Below are positions 9,555-18,487 of a stretch of DNA of 64,000 nucleotides, one piece after another. The DNA is taken from positions 17,225-81,224 of the forward strand of contig CAVTFD010000041.1 of NCBI GenBank assembly GCA_963733945.1, read 5' to 3'. Numbering within the stretch: position 1 is the first letter of the stretch; every line of letters starts with the position of its first letter. The DNA comes from AP-15 sp963733945 (GTDB lineage: Bacteria; Pseudomonadota; Alphaproteobacteria; ATCC43930; CGMCC-115725). The notes under the pieces were generated by a model. It was not told the DNA's origin. It did not search any database and saw only the letters and a list, made by a program, of their open reading frames with translations. The translations under genes were made by a program, and so were the position numbers.

Positions 9555-10718
9555 ATGAATGACGCTCCGCACCCGGCTTTGCTGCCGGCCGGCATGCACG
9601 ATCTACTGCCTCCCGAGGCCGAGATCGAGGCGCAGGTCGTCTCCAAGCTCATGGCAACGCTCGCCGGGCATGGCTACCAGCGGGTCAAGCCGCCGCTCGT
9701 CGAATTCGAAGAGACGCTGCTCTCCGGCGCCGGCGCGGCGATGGGGACCGCGACCTTCCGCACGATGGACCCGGGCTCGCACCGCATGGTCGCGATGCGC
9801 GCCGATATGACACCGCAGATCGCCCGCATCGCCGTCACCCGGCTCGGCAACGCGCCGCGGCCCTTGAGACTGAGCTACGCCGGCCAGGTATTGCGGGTCA
9901 AAGGCTCGGAGATTCGACCTGAGCGGCAGATCGGCCAAGTCGGGGCCGAACTGATCGGGGCCGCGGGCCCGATTGCCGATGTCGAGGCGATTGCGATCGC
10001 CGGCGAGGCGCTCGAGGCGCTCGGCGTGCCCCATCTTTCGGTAGACATTACCTTGCCGACATTGGTGGCCGCGGTGACCGAGGCCTTTGCGATTCCCGAC
10101 CAGCAAGCGGGGGCATTGCGTGCCGCGCTCGACCATAAGGACGCGGCTGCAGTCGCGGCGACGGCCGGGGAAGCGGGAGAGCTGCTGGGTCAGCTCCTCG
10201 CGGCTGCCGGTCCGGCAGCGGCCGCGCTTGCCGCCCTCGATCATCTGAAGCTTCCGACGCGGGCGAAGGCCGAACAGTTGCGGCTCGGGGCCGTGCTCGA
10301 CGGGCTCGCGGCCGCAGCACCCGGGCTCAAGGTGACTGTCGATCCGGTCGAGAACCGCGGGTTCGAGTACCATACGGGGATCAGCTTTACGTTCTTCGCC
10401 GGTGGTGTCGCGGCGTGTGGCTCGGGCGGAGAGCTGGGTCGCGGCGGCCGCTACCAGGCCGGCGATCCGGCCGCGCCGGAGCCTGCTACCGGCTTCACGC
10501 TTTATACCGATACGATCCTTCGGACTTTGCCCGATGGCCCGTTATCGCGTCGCCTGTTGCTGCCGCTCGGCACCGACCGCGGCCATGCCCGTATGTTGCG
10601 CGAGCGGGGATGGATCACCGTCTCCAGCCTCGAGCCGGCCGCTGATTGGCGGGCCGAGGCGCGCCGTCTCGGCTGCACTCATGTCCTTGTGGACGGTGAG
10701 CCGCAAGGGCTCGGCTAA
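9555..10718 (+). CDS. hisZ: ATP phosphoribosyltransferase regulatory subunit
   Basis: A histidyl-tRNA-synthetase paralog without aminoacylation activity that activates short-form HisG. Class II synthetase core motifs are seen as LPAGMHDLLPPEAE, RADMTPQIARIA (motif 2 region) and a degenerate GGELGRGGRYQ motif 3. At about 387 residues it lacks the anticodon-binding domain, which separates it from HisS. The ATG at 9555 is chosen because homology starts there. It lies between serA and purA, and hisG is not in the window. Confidence 0.93.
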   Translation: MNDAPHPALLPAGMHDLLPPEAEIEAQVVSKLMATLAGHGYQRVKPPLVEFEETLLSGAGAAMGTATFRTMDPGSHRMVAMRADMTPQIARIAVTRLGNAPRPLRLSYAGQVLRVKGSEIRPERQIGQVGAELIGAAGPIADVEAIAIAGEALEALGVPHLSVDITLPTLVAAVTEAFAIPDQQAGALRAALDHKDAAAVAATAGEAGELLGQLLAAAGPAAAALAALDHLKLPTRAKAEQLRLGAVLDGLAAAAPGLKVTVDPVENRGFEYHTGISFTFFAGGVAACGSGGELGRGGRYQAGDPAAPEPATGFTLYTDTILRTLPDGPLSRRLLLPLGTDRGHARMLRERGWITVSSLEPAADWRAEARRLGCTHVLVDGEPQGLG

Positions 10719-10731
10719 AGGGAGGTGCGCG

Positions 10732-12024
10732 ATGGGCAATGTCGCCGTCGTCGGCGCTCAATGGGGCGACGAGGGCAAGGGCAAGATTGTCGACTGGCTG
10801 TCGGAGCGCGCCGATGTCGTGGTGCGCTTTCAGGGCGGCGCCAATGCCGGCCACACCCTCGTCGTCGGCAATGTCGAATACAAGCTGAGCCTGTTGCCGT
10901 CGGGCGTAGTGCGTCCGGGCAAATTATCGATCATCGGCAACGGCGTCGTCGTCGATCCCTGGGCCCTCATCGCCGAAATCGATGTGATGCGAAAGAAGGG
11001 GCTGACGATTTCGCCGGAAACGCTGCGGGTCGCCGACAACGCCGCACTGATCCTGCCATCGCACAGCGCGCTTGAGCGCGCCCGCGAGGAACGGCGCGGC
11101 GAAAAGCGGCTCGGCACGACCGGGCGCGGCATCGGCCCGGCCTACGAGGACAAGGTCGGGCGGCGTGCGGTGCGGGTGTGTGATCTTGCCGACCTGGCGG
11201 CGCTCGAAGACCGGGTCGATGATTTGTTGTTGACCCACAACGCGCTGTTGCGCGGCCTCGACGCGCCGGAATTCGACCGCACCGAGCTGCTCGCCCGGCT
11301 GCGCGAGATCGCGCCCAAAATCCTGCCGTATGCGGCGCCGGTGTGGCGGCTGCTCGACGAGGCCCGTCGCGTCGGCCGCCGCATCCTGTTCGAGGGGGCG
11401 CAGGGCGCGATGCTCGATGTCGATCACGGCACCTATCCCTACGTCACCTCGTCGAACACGGTGGCCGGTCAGGCCGCGGCCGGCTCGGGAATCGCGCCCT
11501 CAGGGATCGGCTTCGTCCTCGGTATTACCAAGGCCTATACGACGCGAGTCGGCGCCGGGCCGTTCCCAACCGAGCTCAAGGACGCGATTGGTGAGGCGCT
11601 TGGCGAGCGGGGCCGCGAATTCGGCGTCGTCACCGGGCGCAAACGGCGCTGCGGCTGGTTCGACGCGGTCGCGGTGCGGCAAGCGGTCAAGACCGGCGGC
11701 ATCGACGGCATCGCGCTGACCAAGCTCGACGTGCTCGACGGCTTCGACGAGGTCAAGTTCTGCACCGCCTATCGATGCGGCGGCGAGACCTACGACTTTG
11801 TCCCGGCTGGAATGACCACGCAGGCAGGGCTCGAACCGGTCTATGAAACCGCCGAAGGTTGGCGCGAGAGTACCCGCGGAGGGCGCTCCTGGGCAGATTT
11901 GCCAGCGACCGCGATCAAATACATCCGCCGACTGGAACAGCTGATCGGCGCGCCGGTGGCGCTGCTCTCGACCAGCCCGGAGCGTGACGACACGGTGCTG
12001 GTGCGCGACCCTTTCGCCGATTGA
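10732..12024 (+). CDS. purA: Adenylosuccinate synthetase
   Basis: GTP-dependent ligation of aspartate to IMP, the first committed step to AMP. The start is fixed by GGAGGT at 10721 and by the invariant N-terminus VVGAQWGDEGKGK. Further motifs are GGANAGHT, TGRGIGPAYEDK, GAQGAMLDVDHGTYPYVTSS and GAGPFPTE. Length is 430 residues. The frame is open far upstream inside hisZ, but that extension is not coding. It is 13 nt after hisZ and probably in the same transcript. Confidence 0.97.
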   Translation: MGNVAVVGAQWGDEGKGKIVDWLSERADVVVRFQGGANAGHTLVVGNVEYKLSLLPSGVVRPGKLSIIGNGVVVDPWALIAEIDVMRKKGLTISPETLRVADNAALILPSHSALERAREERRGEKRLGTTGRGIGPAYEDKVGRRAVRVCDLADLAALEDRVDDLLLTHNALLRGLDAPEFDRTELLARLREIAPKILPYAAPVWRLLDEARRVGRRILFEGAQGAMLDVDHGTYPYVTSSNTVAGQAAAGSGIAPSGIGFVLGITKAYTTRVGAGPFPTELKDAIGEALGERGREFGVVTGRKRRCGWFDAVAVRQAVKTGGIDGIALTKLDVLDGFDEVKFCTAYRCGGETYDFVPAGMTTQAGLEPVYETAEGWRESTRGGRSWADLPATAIKYIRRLEQLIGAPVALLSTSPERDDTVLVRDPFAD

Positions 12025-12041
12025 GTGAGCGGGCTTTCCGG

Positions 12042-12725
12042 TCAGCGCGCACCGCGTCCCGGGGAGGCAGCTGGAACCCTGTCCGCGCGCCGAACATGGT
12101 CACGGATATAGCCGTCGACATGGCTAGTGATCGTGTCGAGGCTGTCAGCGAAATAATGATCGGCGCCGGGGACCTTACGAAAATCGATCTTGATGTCGCG
12201 TTGGTGCGACAGCTTGGTGACGAGCTTCTGCACCGAGTCGATCGGCACCACTGTATCCTGGTCGCCCTGCAGGATCAGGCCCGACGACGGGCATGGGGCA
12301 AGAAAGGTAAAGTCGTAGATGTTCGCAGGCGGAGCGACCGCGATAAAGCTCTCGATCTCGGGCCGTCGCATCAACAGCTGCATGCCGATCCAAGCCCCGA
12401 ACGAAAAGCCGGCTACCCAGCAGGTTCCAGCATTGGGGTTGTAGGTCTGTAGCCAATCGAGCGCGGACGCGGCGTCGGACAATTCTCCTTCACCTCGATC
12501 AAAGCTCCCCTGGCTGCGTCCCACGCCGCGAAAGTTGAAGCGCAGTGTGGAGAAGCCTTGGCGCACGAAGGACTGATAGAGCGCATAGACGAGTTTGTTG
12601 TGCATCGTCCCGCCATGCTGCGGATGCGGGTGCAGCACGAGCGCCATCGCCGAGGTCGGTCCGCGGCTATGATGATAGCGCGCCTCGATCCGGCCCTCCG
12701 GCCCGTTTATGATTACGTCAGGCAT
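12042..12725 (-). CDS. Alpha/beta hydrolase (KANL2/dienelactone-hydrolase-like)
   Basis: A 227-residue cytoplasmic hydrolase. LHPHPQHGGTMHNK forms the oxyanion region, FNFRGVGRSQG is characteristic of the YqiA/KANL3-type hydrolases, the nucleophile is Ser108 in VAGFSFGAW, an acidic residue lies in LILQGDQDTVVP, and the catalytic His is in PGADHYF. Substrate unknown. It ends 17 bp from the purA stop, convergent with it. Confidence 0.88.
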   Translation of the reverse strand: MPDVIINGPEGRIEARYHHSRGPTSAMALVLHPHPQHGGTMHNKLVYALYQSFVRQGFSTLRFNFRGVGRSQGSFDRGEGELSDAASALDWLQTYNPNAGTCWVAGFSFGAWIGMQLLMRRPEIESFIAVAPPANIYDFTFLAPCPSSGLILQGDQDTVVPIDSVQKLVTKLSHQRDIKIDFRKVPGADHYFADSLDTITSHVDGYIRDHVRRADRVPAASPGRGAR

Positions 12726-12814
12726 GGGCGTTCCAGCTGAAATCTGCCAACCGATATCCGAGGATGCAGGCCGGTGACCAGCACATTTGGGGTTGCTCTG
12801 CGCGGCCGCAATTC

Positions 12815-12842
12815 TTGATCAATTTTGTCGGACAATTATATG
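12815..12842 (+). promoter_or_regulatory. Candidate promoter of the cysE-iscR operon
   Basis: TTGATC at 12815 and TATATG at 12837, spaced 16 nt, sit in a notably AT-rich patch about 70 nt before cysE. The patch contains GTCGGACAATTATATGC, which could also serve as a target for the downstream Rrf2 regulator. Seen by eye only. Confidence 0.35.
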
Positions 12843-12912
12843 CTCGCTCAGGGCGTCCGCGCGGCAAAATCCGGAGCGGTCACTCTGCAGAGACGTTAAT
12901 ATAGTGATATCG

Positions 12913-13665
12913 ATGGTGCTGAAAAACCTGCGCGACGAAATCGATGCGACGCTCGCCCGCGATCCCGCGGCGCGATCGCGGATGGAGGTGGCTTTGTGCT
13001 ACCCGGGATTTCATGCGATCGTCTTTCATCGTCTAGCGCGCTGGCTGTGGGTGCGTGGCTGGCTGCTCGCAGGGCGATTCGTATCGCATCTCGGGCGGAT
13101 GCTGACTGGCATCGAGATTCACCCCGGGGCCCGTATTGGCAGGCGGCTGTTTATCGATCACGGTATGGGAGTGGTGATCGGCGAGACCGCCGAGATCGGC
13201 GACGATTGCACCTTCTATCAAGGTGTCACCCTCGGCGGCACCTCGTTGACACGCGGCGCAAAGCGGCACCCGACGCTCGGTAACGACGTGATCGTCGGCT
13301 CGCATGCGCAGATCCTCGGCCCATTCCGCGTCGGGGATGGTGCGCGGATCGGGGCGCACGCGTTGGTTCAGGCAGAAGTTCCGGACGGGGCCAGGATGGT
13401 CGGTGTCCGGGCGCGTCCGCTGGGCGCCAGCTCGCCGCAACCGCCGGCCGAACCGGTGTTTCAACCCTACGGCATTTGCGAGAACATTCCCGATCCGATT
13501 GCTCGCACGCTCAATAGCCTGCTCGACGAGGTCACGAACCTGCGCGGGCGATTGGCAGAAATCGAGGGCAACCGGTCGCGGACTGACCCCGATAGCTTTG
13601 CGGGTGTCGAAGCGTCAAAACCTCATCTCGGGAACGGCGCCATCGAGAACGAGCGTGTTTCCTGA
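12913..13665 (+). CDS. cysE: Serine O-acetyltransferase
   Basis: Transfers acetyl from acetyl-CoA to serine to make O-acetylserine for cysteine synthesis. The left-handed parallel beta-helix hexapeptide repeats run from IEIHPGARIG through VIVGSHAQILG. The catalytic His is in FIDHGMGVVIGETAEIG, and YQGVTLGG is conserved. About 250 residues from ATG 12913 (in-frame GTG at 12904 is possible). A C-terminal tail of ~70 residues beyond the helix is probably helical. It lies 10 bp before iscR, linking cysteine supply to Fe-S assembly. Confidence 0.95.
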   Translation: MVLKNLRDEIDATLARDPAARSRMEVALCYPGFHAIVFHRLARWLWVRGWLLAGRFVSHLGRMLTGIEIHPGARIGRRLFIDHGMGVVIGETAEIGDDCTFYQGVTLGGTSLTRGAKRHPTLGNDVIVGSHAQILGPFRVGDGARIGAHALVQAEVPDGARMVGVRARPLGASSPQPPAEPVFQPYGICENIPDPIARTLNSLLDEVTNLRGRLAEIEGNRSRTDPDSFAGVEASKPHLGNGAIENERVS

Positions 13666-13675
13666 GGACCGTATC

Positions 13676-14152
13676 ATGAGGCTCAGCACCAAGGGGCGCT
13701 ATGCGGTGATGGCGATGGTGGATCTCGCCCAGCACGGCGGCGGCGACCCGGTCCCGCTCGCCGAGATCGCCGAGCGCCAGGAGATTTCGCTGTCCTATCT
13801 CGAACAACTCTTTGCGATGCTGCGCAAGAGCGGGCTGGTAAAGAGCGTACGCGGACCCGGCGGGGGCTATCTCCTCGCCAACAACCGCAGCGAGACTCGC
13901 GTTGCCGACATCATCCTGGCGGTCGACGAGCCGATCCGCGCGACACGCTGTGCCCCCGGTGCACCGGTCGGCTGCCGCGGCAACCGCACGCGCTGCTTGA
14001 CCCACGATTTGTGGGAAGAACTGGGCAATCAGATCCATCTCTTCCTGAGCTCGGTCTCGCTCGCCGACGTCTGCGAGCACCGCGTGCTGGGAACCAGCGG
14101 CCGCATCCATTGCGAAGCCTTTCGCGGCGCTGCCGTTACCATGGGATCCTGA
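13676..14152 (+). CDS. iscR: Rrf2-family Fe-S regulator, IscR type
   Basis: A 158-residue winged-helix repressor that senses Fe-S status. N-terminal MRLSTKGRYAVMAMVDLA and ISLSYLEQLFAMLRKSGLVKS are the classic Rrf2 DNA-binding signature. The [2Fe-2S] ligands are Cys92, Cys100, Cys107 and probably His110; the spacing (C-x7-C-x6-C) is slightly longer than the C-x5-C-x5-C of E. coli IscR. It heads the Fe-S genes, so autoregulation of this operon is likely. Confidence 0.93.
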   Translation: MRLSTKGRYAVMAMVDLAQHGGGDPVPLAEIAERQEISLSYLEQLFAMLRKSGLVKSVRGPGGGYLLANNRSETRVADIILAVDEPIRATRCAPGAPVGCRGNRTRCLTHDLWEELGNQIHLFLSSVSLADVCEHRVLGTSGRIHCEAFRGAAVTMGS

Positions 14153-14163
14153 CGAGAAGCGCT

Positions 14164-15294
14164 GTGCCAGGCCCCGAGACCTATCTCGATTGGAATGCCA
14201 CGGCGCCGCTCCGGCCTGAGGCGGCGGCTGCAATGACCGCGGCGCTGAGGCATTGCGGCAACCCTTCCTCGGTACATCGCTGGGGCCGTGCCGCCCGGGC
14301 AATGGTGGAGCGCGCCCGGATCGCAGTTGCGGCGCTGGTCGGCGCACCGGCCGAAGCTGTGATTTTTGTCAGCGGCGGCACCGAGGCCAATCATCTGGCC
14401 ATTCTCGGCGCAGGGCGGCAGCGTGTGTTGGTCTCGGCGGTCGAGCACGGTTCGGTATTGCAAGCGGCTCCTGCGGCCGAACTAATCCCAGTCGACCGAG
14501 ACGGCGTCGTCAGGCTCGACCTGCTCGATCTTATTCTTGGCAAAGAGCCAACGCCGGCGCTGGTATCGGTCATGTTCGCCAACAACGAAACGGGCGTGAT
14601 CCAGCCGGTGGCCGAAATCGCGGCGGTGGCGCACTCCCGCGGCGCCCTCTTTCATTGTGACGCGGTGCAGGCTGCCGGTAAGATTCCACTTGATGGTTCA
14701 GCCATTGGCGCCGATCTCGTTACCCTGTCTGCGCACAAGATCGGCGGCCCGCCGGGCATCGGGGCGCTGCTCGCGCTCCGTGGGCTCGACCTGATGCCTC
14801 TTCTGCGTGGCGGCGGGCAGGAGCGCGGTCGTCGTGCTGGTACCGAAAACCTGCCGGGGATCGTCGGGTTTGCCGCCGCGGCCGCCGCCGCCGCGGCCGA
14901 AATCGCGGTATACGATCGCGTCCGTGCATCGCGCGATGCTTTGGAGGCCGAGATTTTGGCCGTAGCGCCGGACGCGGTGGTGCTCGGCAACGCGGCGCCT
15001 CGACTACCCAACACCACGGCGATTGCGATGCCCGGCACCGCGGCCGAGACGCAGATCATCGCCCTCGATCTCGACGGCGTCATGGTCAGCGCCGGCGCCG
15101 CCTGTTCATCGGGCAAGGTCGGTCCGAGCCATGTGCTGAAAGCGATGGGGTTAGCGCCCGATATCGCCGCCACGACGATCCGGGTCAGTCTCGGTTGGGC
15201 AACGACCGAGCGCGATGTGAGTCGTTTCCTGCAATCCTGGACTGCACTTTACCGGCGCCGGCGCGGTTCCACGGAAAAGGCATGCGCAGCATGA
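14164..15294 (+). CDS. Cysteine desulfurase (first copy, NifS/IscS-like)
   Basis: PLP enzyme taking sulfur from cysteine. Start GTG 14164 precedes TYLDWNATAPLRPEA. The Schiff-base Lys lies in TLSAHKIGGPPG and the sulfur-carrying Cys in SAGAACSSGKVGPSHVL, the short-loop class I pattern. At 376 residues it is complete. It is 11 bp after iscR and overlaps the next gene, a second desulfurase, by ATGA. The two paralogs differ clearly in sequence, so this is an old duplication rather than an assembly artefact. Confidence 0.93.
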   Translation: MPGPETYLDWNATAPLRPEAAAAMTAALRHCGNPSSVHRWGRAARAMVERARIAVAALVGAPAEAVIFVSGGTEANHLAILGAGRQRVLVSAVEHGSVLQAAPAAELIPVDRDGVVRLDLLDLILGKEPTPALVSVMFANNETGVIQPVAEIAAVAHSRGALFHCDAVQAAGKIPLDGSAIGADLVTLSAHKIGGPPGIGALLALRGLDLMPLLRGGGQERGRRAGTENLPGIVGFAAAAAAAAAEIAVYDRVRASRDALEAEILAVAPDAVVLGNAAPRLPNTTAIAMPGTAAETQIIALDLDGVMVSAGAACSSGKVGPSHVLKAMGLAPDIAATTIRVSLGWATTERDVSRFLQSWTALYRRRRGSTEKACAA

Positions 15295-16533
15295 ACCCAG
15301 CCCCGCGTCCAGACACTGGGACGCGACGGTGCCAACACGCCGCCGATCTACCTCGACAATCAATCGTCGACACGGGTCGATCCGCGCGTGCTCGAAGCGA
15401 TGCTGCCCTATTTTACCGAGCATTTCGGCAACCCGCACAGCACCAGTCACGCCTACGGTCATGTTGCGGCCGAGGCCATCGAGCGAGCGCGGGCGGCGGT
15501 CGCGGCGGTGATCCACGCCGATCCGCGCGAGATTGTGTTCACCTCGGGCGCCACCGAATCGAACAACCTCGCGATCAAGGGTGCGGCGCACTTTGCCCGT
15601 GCCCATCCCCAAGGTGCCCAACTCCGCGACCACATCATCACCCTGGCGACCGAGCACAAATGCGTGCTCGAAAGCTGCGCGCAGCTCGAACGCGAGGGGT
15701 TCGCGGTGACCTATCTACCGGTCGAGCCCGACGGTCTCCTCGCGCTCGATAAGTTGGCGGCGGCACTGTCCGAGCGCACCTTGCTGGTCTCGATCATGGC
15801 CGCGCACAATGAGATTGGGGTGATCCAGCCGCTCGCCGACATCGGCGCGTTGTGCCACGGAAAGGGCGTATTGTTCCACAGCGACGCGGCGCAGGCCGCG
15901 GGCAAGATCCCGCTCGATGTCGAGGCGATGCATATCGACCTCATGTCGATCTCCGGCCACAAGATGTATGGCCCGAAGGGCGTCGGCGTCCTGTATGTCC
16001 GCCGCCGGCCGCGCGTGCGGCTGCTGCCGCTGATCGATGGCGGCGGGCAGGAGCGCGGGCTGCGCTCCGGCACCTTGCCGACGCCGCTTTGCGTCGCACT
16101 TGGTCGGGCGGCGGCGATTGCGGCCGCCGAAATGTCGGAGGAAACGGCGCGGCTGCGCGGCCTGCGCGACCGGCTGTATCAGGGCTTGGCGCGTCGCGTT
16201 CCCGGGCTGGGTCTCAACGGGAACGCCGAGAGCCGCCTTGCCGGCAACCTCAACTTGACTTTTCCGGGGATCGAAGCGCCGATGCTGATCGAGGCCTGCC
16301 CGGCGATCGCGATCTCGACTGGCTCTGCCTGCACCTCGGCAACGATCGAGCCGTCCTACGTGCTTCGCGAGCTCGGCCTTCCCGACACGCTCGCCAGCAC
16401 CGCGATCCGGATCGGCCTCGGCCGGTTCAACACCGCAGCGGAGGTCGATTTCGCGATCGATGCGCTGGCCGACGCTGCGGCCAGGCTCGCGGGCGAGAAT
16501 GGGGTGCGGCAGCGGAGCGGCGTACCTACATAA
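15291..16533 (+). CDS. iscS: Cysteine desulfurase IscS (second copy), apparent +1 frameshift near the N-terminus
   Basis: Supplies persulfide sulfur for Fe-S clusters and tRNA thiolation. Schiff-base Lys is in SISGHKMYGPKG and active Cys in STGSACTSATIEPSYVL. The conserved N-terminus IYLDNQSSTRVDPR is encoded in the main frame, but that frame has no ATG/GTG/TTG before it. An ATG at 15291 overlapping the previous stop starts a plausible leader (MNPAPRPD), which joins the main frame if one base near 15315 is removed. Without this, translation could begin only at GTG 15388 and would lose the N-terminal strand. Probably an inserted base in the sequence. Confidence 0.88.
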
Positions 16534-16561
16534 CCACCGAGATCACGCGTTGGAGAAGCGG

Positions 16562-16903
16562 ATGAGGGCGAGACAGCAGGCCTTGAAGGTGACCGACGCT
16601 GCAGCGCAGCGGATACAGGCGCTGCTCGCCAAACGCGGCAAGCCGTCGGCCGGGATCAGGATCGGGGTACGGTCGCGCGGTTGCTCCGGCCTCAGCTACA
16701 CGCTCGAATATGCCGATGAAAAGGGCAAGTTCGACGAGGTTGTCGAGGACAAGGGCGTCACAGTCCTGATCGACCCGAAGGCGGTGATGTTCATCCTTGG
16801 CACTGAGATGGATTACGTCGAGGAAAAGCTGCAGAACGGCTTCACCTTTCGCAACCCGAACGAAAAAGGCCGTTGCGGCTGCGGCGAATCCTTTCACGTC
16901 TGA
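16562..16903 (+). CDS. iscA: Iron-sulfur cluster assembly protein IscA
   Basis: A 113-residue A-type carrier or scaffold. The ligand cysteines are in SRGCSGLSY and the C-terminal GRCGCGESFHV. The length and EMDYVEEKLQNGFTFRNPN match IscA/HesB. The start ATG 16562 has GGAG about 9 nt upstream. It follows iscS directly, where iscU would be expected in a canonical operon. Confidence 0.94.
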   Translation: MRARQQALKVTDAAAQRIQALLAKRGKPSAGIRIGVRSRGCSGLSYTLEYADEKGKFDEVVEDKGVTVLIDPKAVMFILGTEMDYVEEKLQNGFTFRNPNEKGRCGCGESFHV

Positions 16904-16993
16904 GCTTACAATCTTACCGGGCCCGTTCGCGGGATGTGGATGACCGGTCCGGGCCGAGGCCTATAATCGCTGGAAGCCGAGCGAGGCCAGTGC

Positions 16994-17467
16994 GTGAAGC
17001 TGTTTCAGATAGAGGAGCCTGAGGGCGGGCCGATCGATCCGAGCGCCCCGGGTGCGGCGATCGGCATCGATGCGAGTGGCGCCGACATCGAGGTCGCGAT
17101 GTCGGTCGGCGGCAACGCGGTGGTGCTTGCCGATCGCGAGGGCTTTGAGCAATCTCTCCCGGTGCCGGCCGCAGACGGCACAGTGGCGCGATGGCAGCAG
17201 CTGTTCGAAGGAGCGCGGTTGCGGGCCGAGCGCGCGCTGGGCCGGCCGGTGACGCATGCCGTGATTGTCAGTTGCATGTTACGAGATACAGCCGCGGCTG
17301 CACGCATCGAGGAGGCGGCGGTAAGAGCCGGGCTCGTGGTTCTACGTCTCGCCGCCGCTACCGAGCTACCATCCGAGGTGGCGCCGGCCTCGGTGGCGGC
17401 GGTCCTCGCTGAGGACTTGGCGCCGCGGCCGGACCCAGGCGCCGCATTGGGCGCGGATTTCACCTGA
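16994..17467 (+). CDS. Degenerate HscA/Hsp70-like half-domain protein
   Basis: A 157-residue protein in the position between iscA and fdx where hscA normally lies. Its start (IGIDASGADIEVA then VVLADREGFEQSLP) aligns by eye with the HscA N-terminus (GIDLGTTNS ... LADHEG..LPS). The later VTHAVIVSCMLRDTAAAARI..AAVRAGLVVLRLAAATE parallels the Hsp70 ITVPAYF...A...AGL.VLRL.NEPTA segment. The ATP phosphate-loop residues DLGTTNS are replaced by DASGADI, and the second ATPase lobe and substrate-binding domain are missing. Probably not an ATPase. GTG start; its stop overlaps the fdx start by one base. Confidence 0.6.
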   Translation: MKLFQIEEPEGGPIDPSAPGAAIGIDASGADIEVAMSVGGNAVVLADREGFEQSLPVPAADGTVARWQQLFEGARLRAERALGRPVTHAVIVSCMLRDTAAAARIEEAAVRAGLVVLRLAAATELPSEVAPASVAAVLAEDLAPRPDPGAALGADFT

Positions 17468-17799
17468 TGCCAAAAATGGTCTTTATCGAGCGCGATGGGA
17501 CGCATCGCGAGGTTGATGCCCCCCTTGGGTTGTCGGTGCTCGAAGTCGCCCATCGCCACGATATCGATATCGAGGGGGCGTGCGAAGGCTCGCTAGCCTG
17601 CTCGACCTGCCACGTCATCATCGACCCTGAGTGGTACGACCTGCTCAAAGAGGCAAGCGAGGACGAGGAGGACATGCTCGATCTCGCCTTCAACCTTAGC
17701 AAGACGTCCCGGCTCGGCTGCCAGGTCATCATTACCGAGGAGCTCGACGGTTTGACGGTGCGGTTGCCGGCGTCAACTCGCAACCTGTTGCGCGGCTGA
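17467..17799 (+). CDS. fdx: ISC-type [2Fe-2S] ferredoxin
   Basis: A 110-residue electron donor for Fe-S cluster assembly (adrenodoxin/Fdx type). Ligands are Cys39, Cys45, Cys48 (ACEGSLACSTCH) and Cys85 (RLGCQ), the expected C-x5-C-x2-C-x36-C spacing. Translationally coupled to the preceding Hsp70-like gene by TGATG overlap. Confidence 0.95.
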   Translation: MPKMVFIERDGTHREVDAPLGLSVLEVAHRHDIDIEGACEGSLACSTCHVIIDPEWYDLLKEASEDEEDMLDLAFNLSKTSRLGCQVIITEELDGLTVRLPASTRNLLRG

Positions 17800-17815
17800 C
17801 GCTGCCGCTTGGCGC

Positions 17816-18487
17816 ATGGTGGACGGGCTCTTTTCACGGCTGGTCGCGGCTTCTTCCGAGGCGTGGAGCGCCTATACCAAACACGATTTTGTTCTGCTGC
17901 TCGCCCGGGGCGAGCTGCCGGAAGCATGCTTCCGGCGCTATTTAATCCAGGACTATCTGTTTCTGATCCATTTCGCGCGCGCGTGGGGCCTGGCGATCTA
18001 TAAATCAGACAGTCTCGGCGAGATGCGCCGTGCACAACGGCTGGTCGCCGCGACACTCGACATCGAGATCGGCCTCCATGTCGAATATTGCCGCGGTTGG
18101 GGCCTGTCGGAAGCGGCGATGATCGCTGAGCCGGAAGCGATGGAGACGATTGCCTATACCCGCTTTGTGCTCGACCGCGGCTTGGCGGGCGATCGGCTCG
18201 ACCTCGAGACCGCGCTGGCGCCCTGTATCATCGGCTATGCCGTGATCGCGGCCGAGCGCATGGCCGATCCGGCGACGCGGCTCGATGGCAACCGCTACCG
18301 CGACTGGCTCGAAATGTATGCCGGCTCGGAGTACCGAGACCTCGCCCGGGAAGCCGAAGCGGCGCTCGACGAGCAATTCGCCCGCCGCGGCGGCGAAGGG
18401 CGCTTTTCGTCTCTCGCAGTCGGTTTCGCCACCGCCACCCGGCTTGAAGCCGATTTCTGGCAGATGGGGCTCGACGCGCAGCCATGA
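17816..18487 (+). CDS. tenA: TenA-family protein (aminopyrimidine aminohydrolase-like)
   Basis: A 223-residue all-helical TENA/THI-4 protein. The family salvages thiamin pyrimidine by hydrolysing amino-HMP derivatives. The conserved Cys in ALAPCIIGYAVIAAE, the N-terminal RYLIQDYLFL and the EYRDL region fit a TenA_C member. It overlaps mnmA by four bases (ATGA) and is read in the same operon. A thiamin salvage role is inferred from family; thiD is elsewhere in the window. Confidence 0.85.
   Translation: MVDGLFSRLVAASSEAWSAYTKHDFVLLLARGELPEACFRRYLIQDYLFLIHFARAWGLAIYKSDSLGEMRRAQRLVAATLDIEIGLHVEYCRGWGLSEAAMIAEPEAMETIAYTRFVLDRGLAGDRLDLETALAPCIIGYAVIAAERMADPATRLDGNRYRDWLEMYAGSEYRDLAREAEAALDEQFARRGGEGRFSSLAVGFATATRLEADFWQMGLDAQP

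Noticed and set aside
10402..10731. Long upstream extension of the purA frame into hisZ
   Set aside because: It overlaps hisZ entirely; the GGAGGT and invariant purA N-terminus place the start at 10732.
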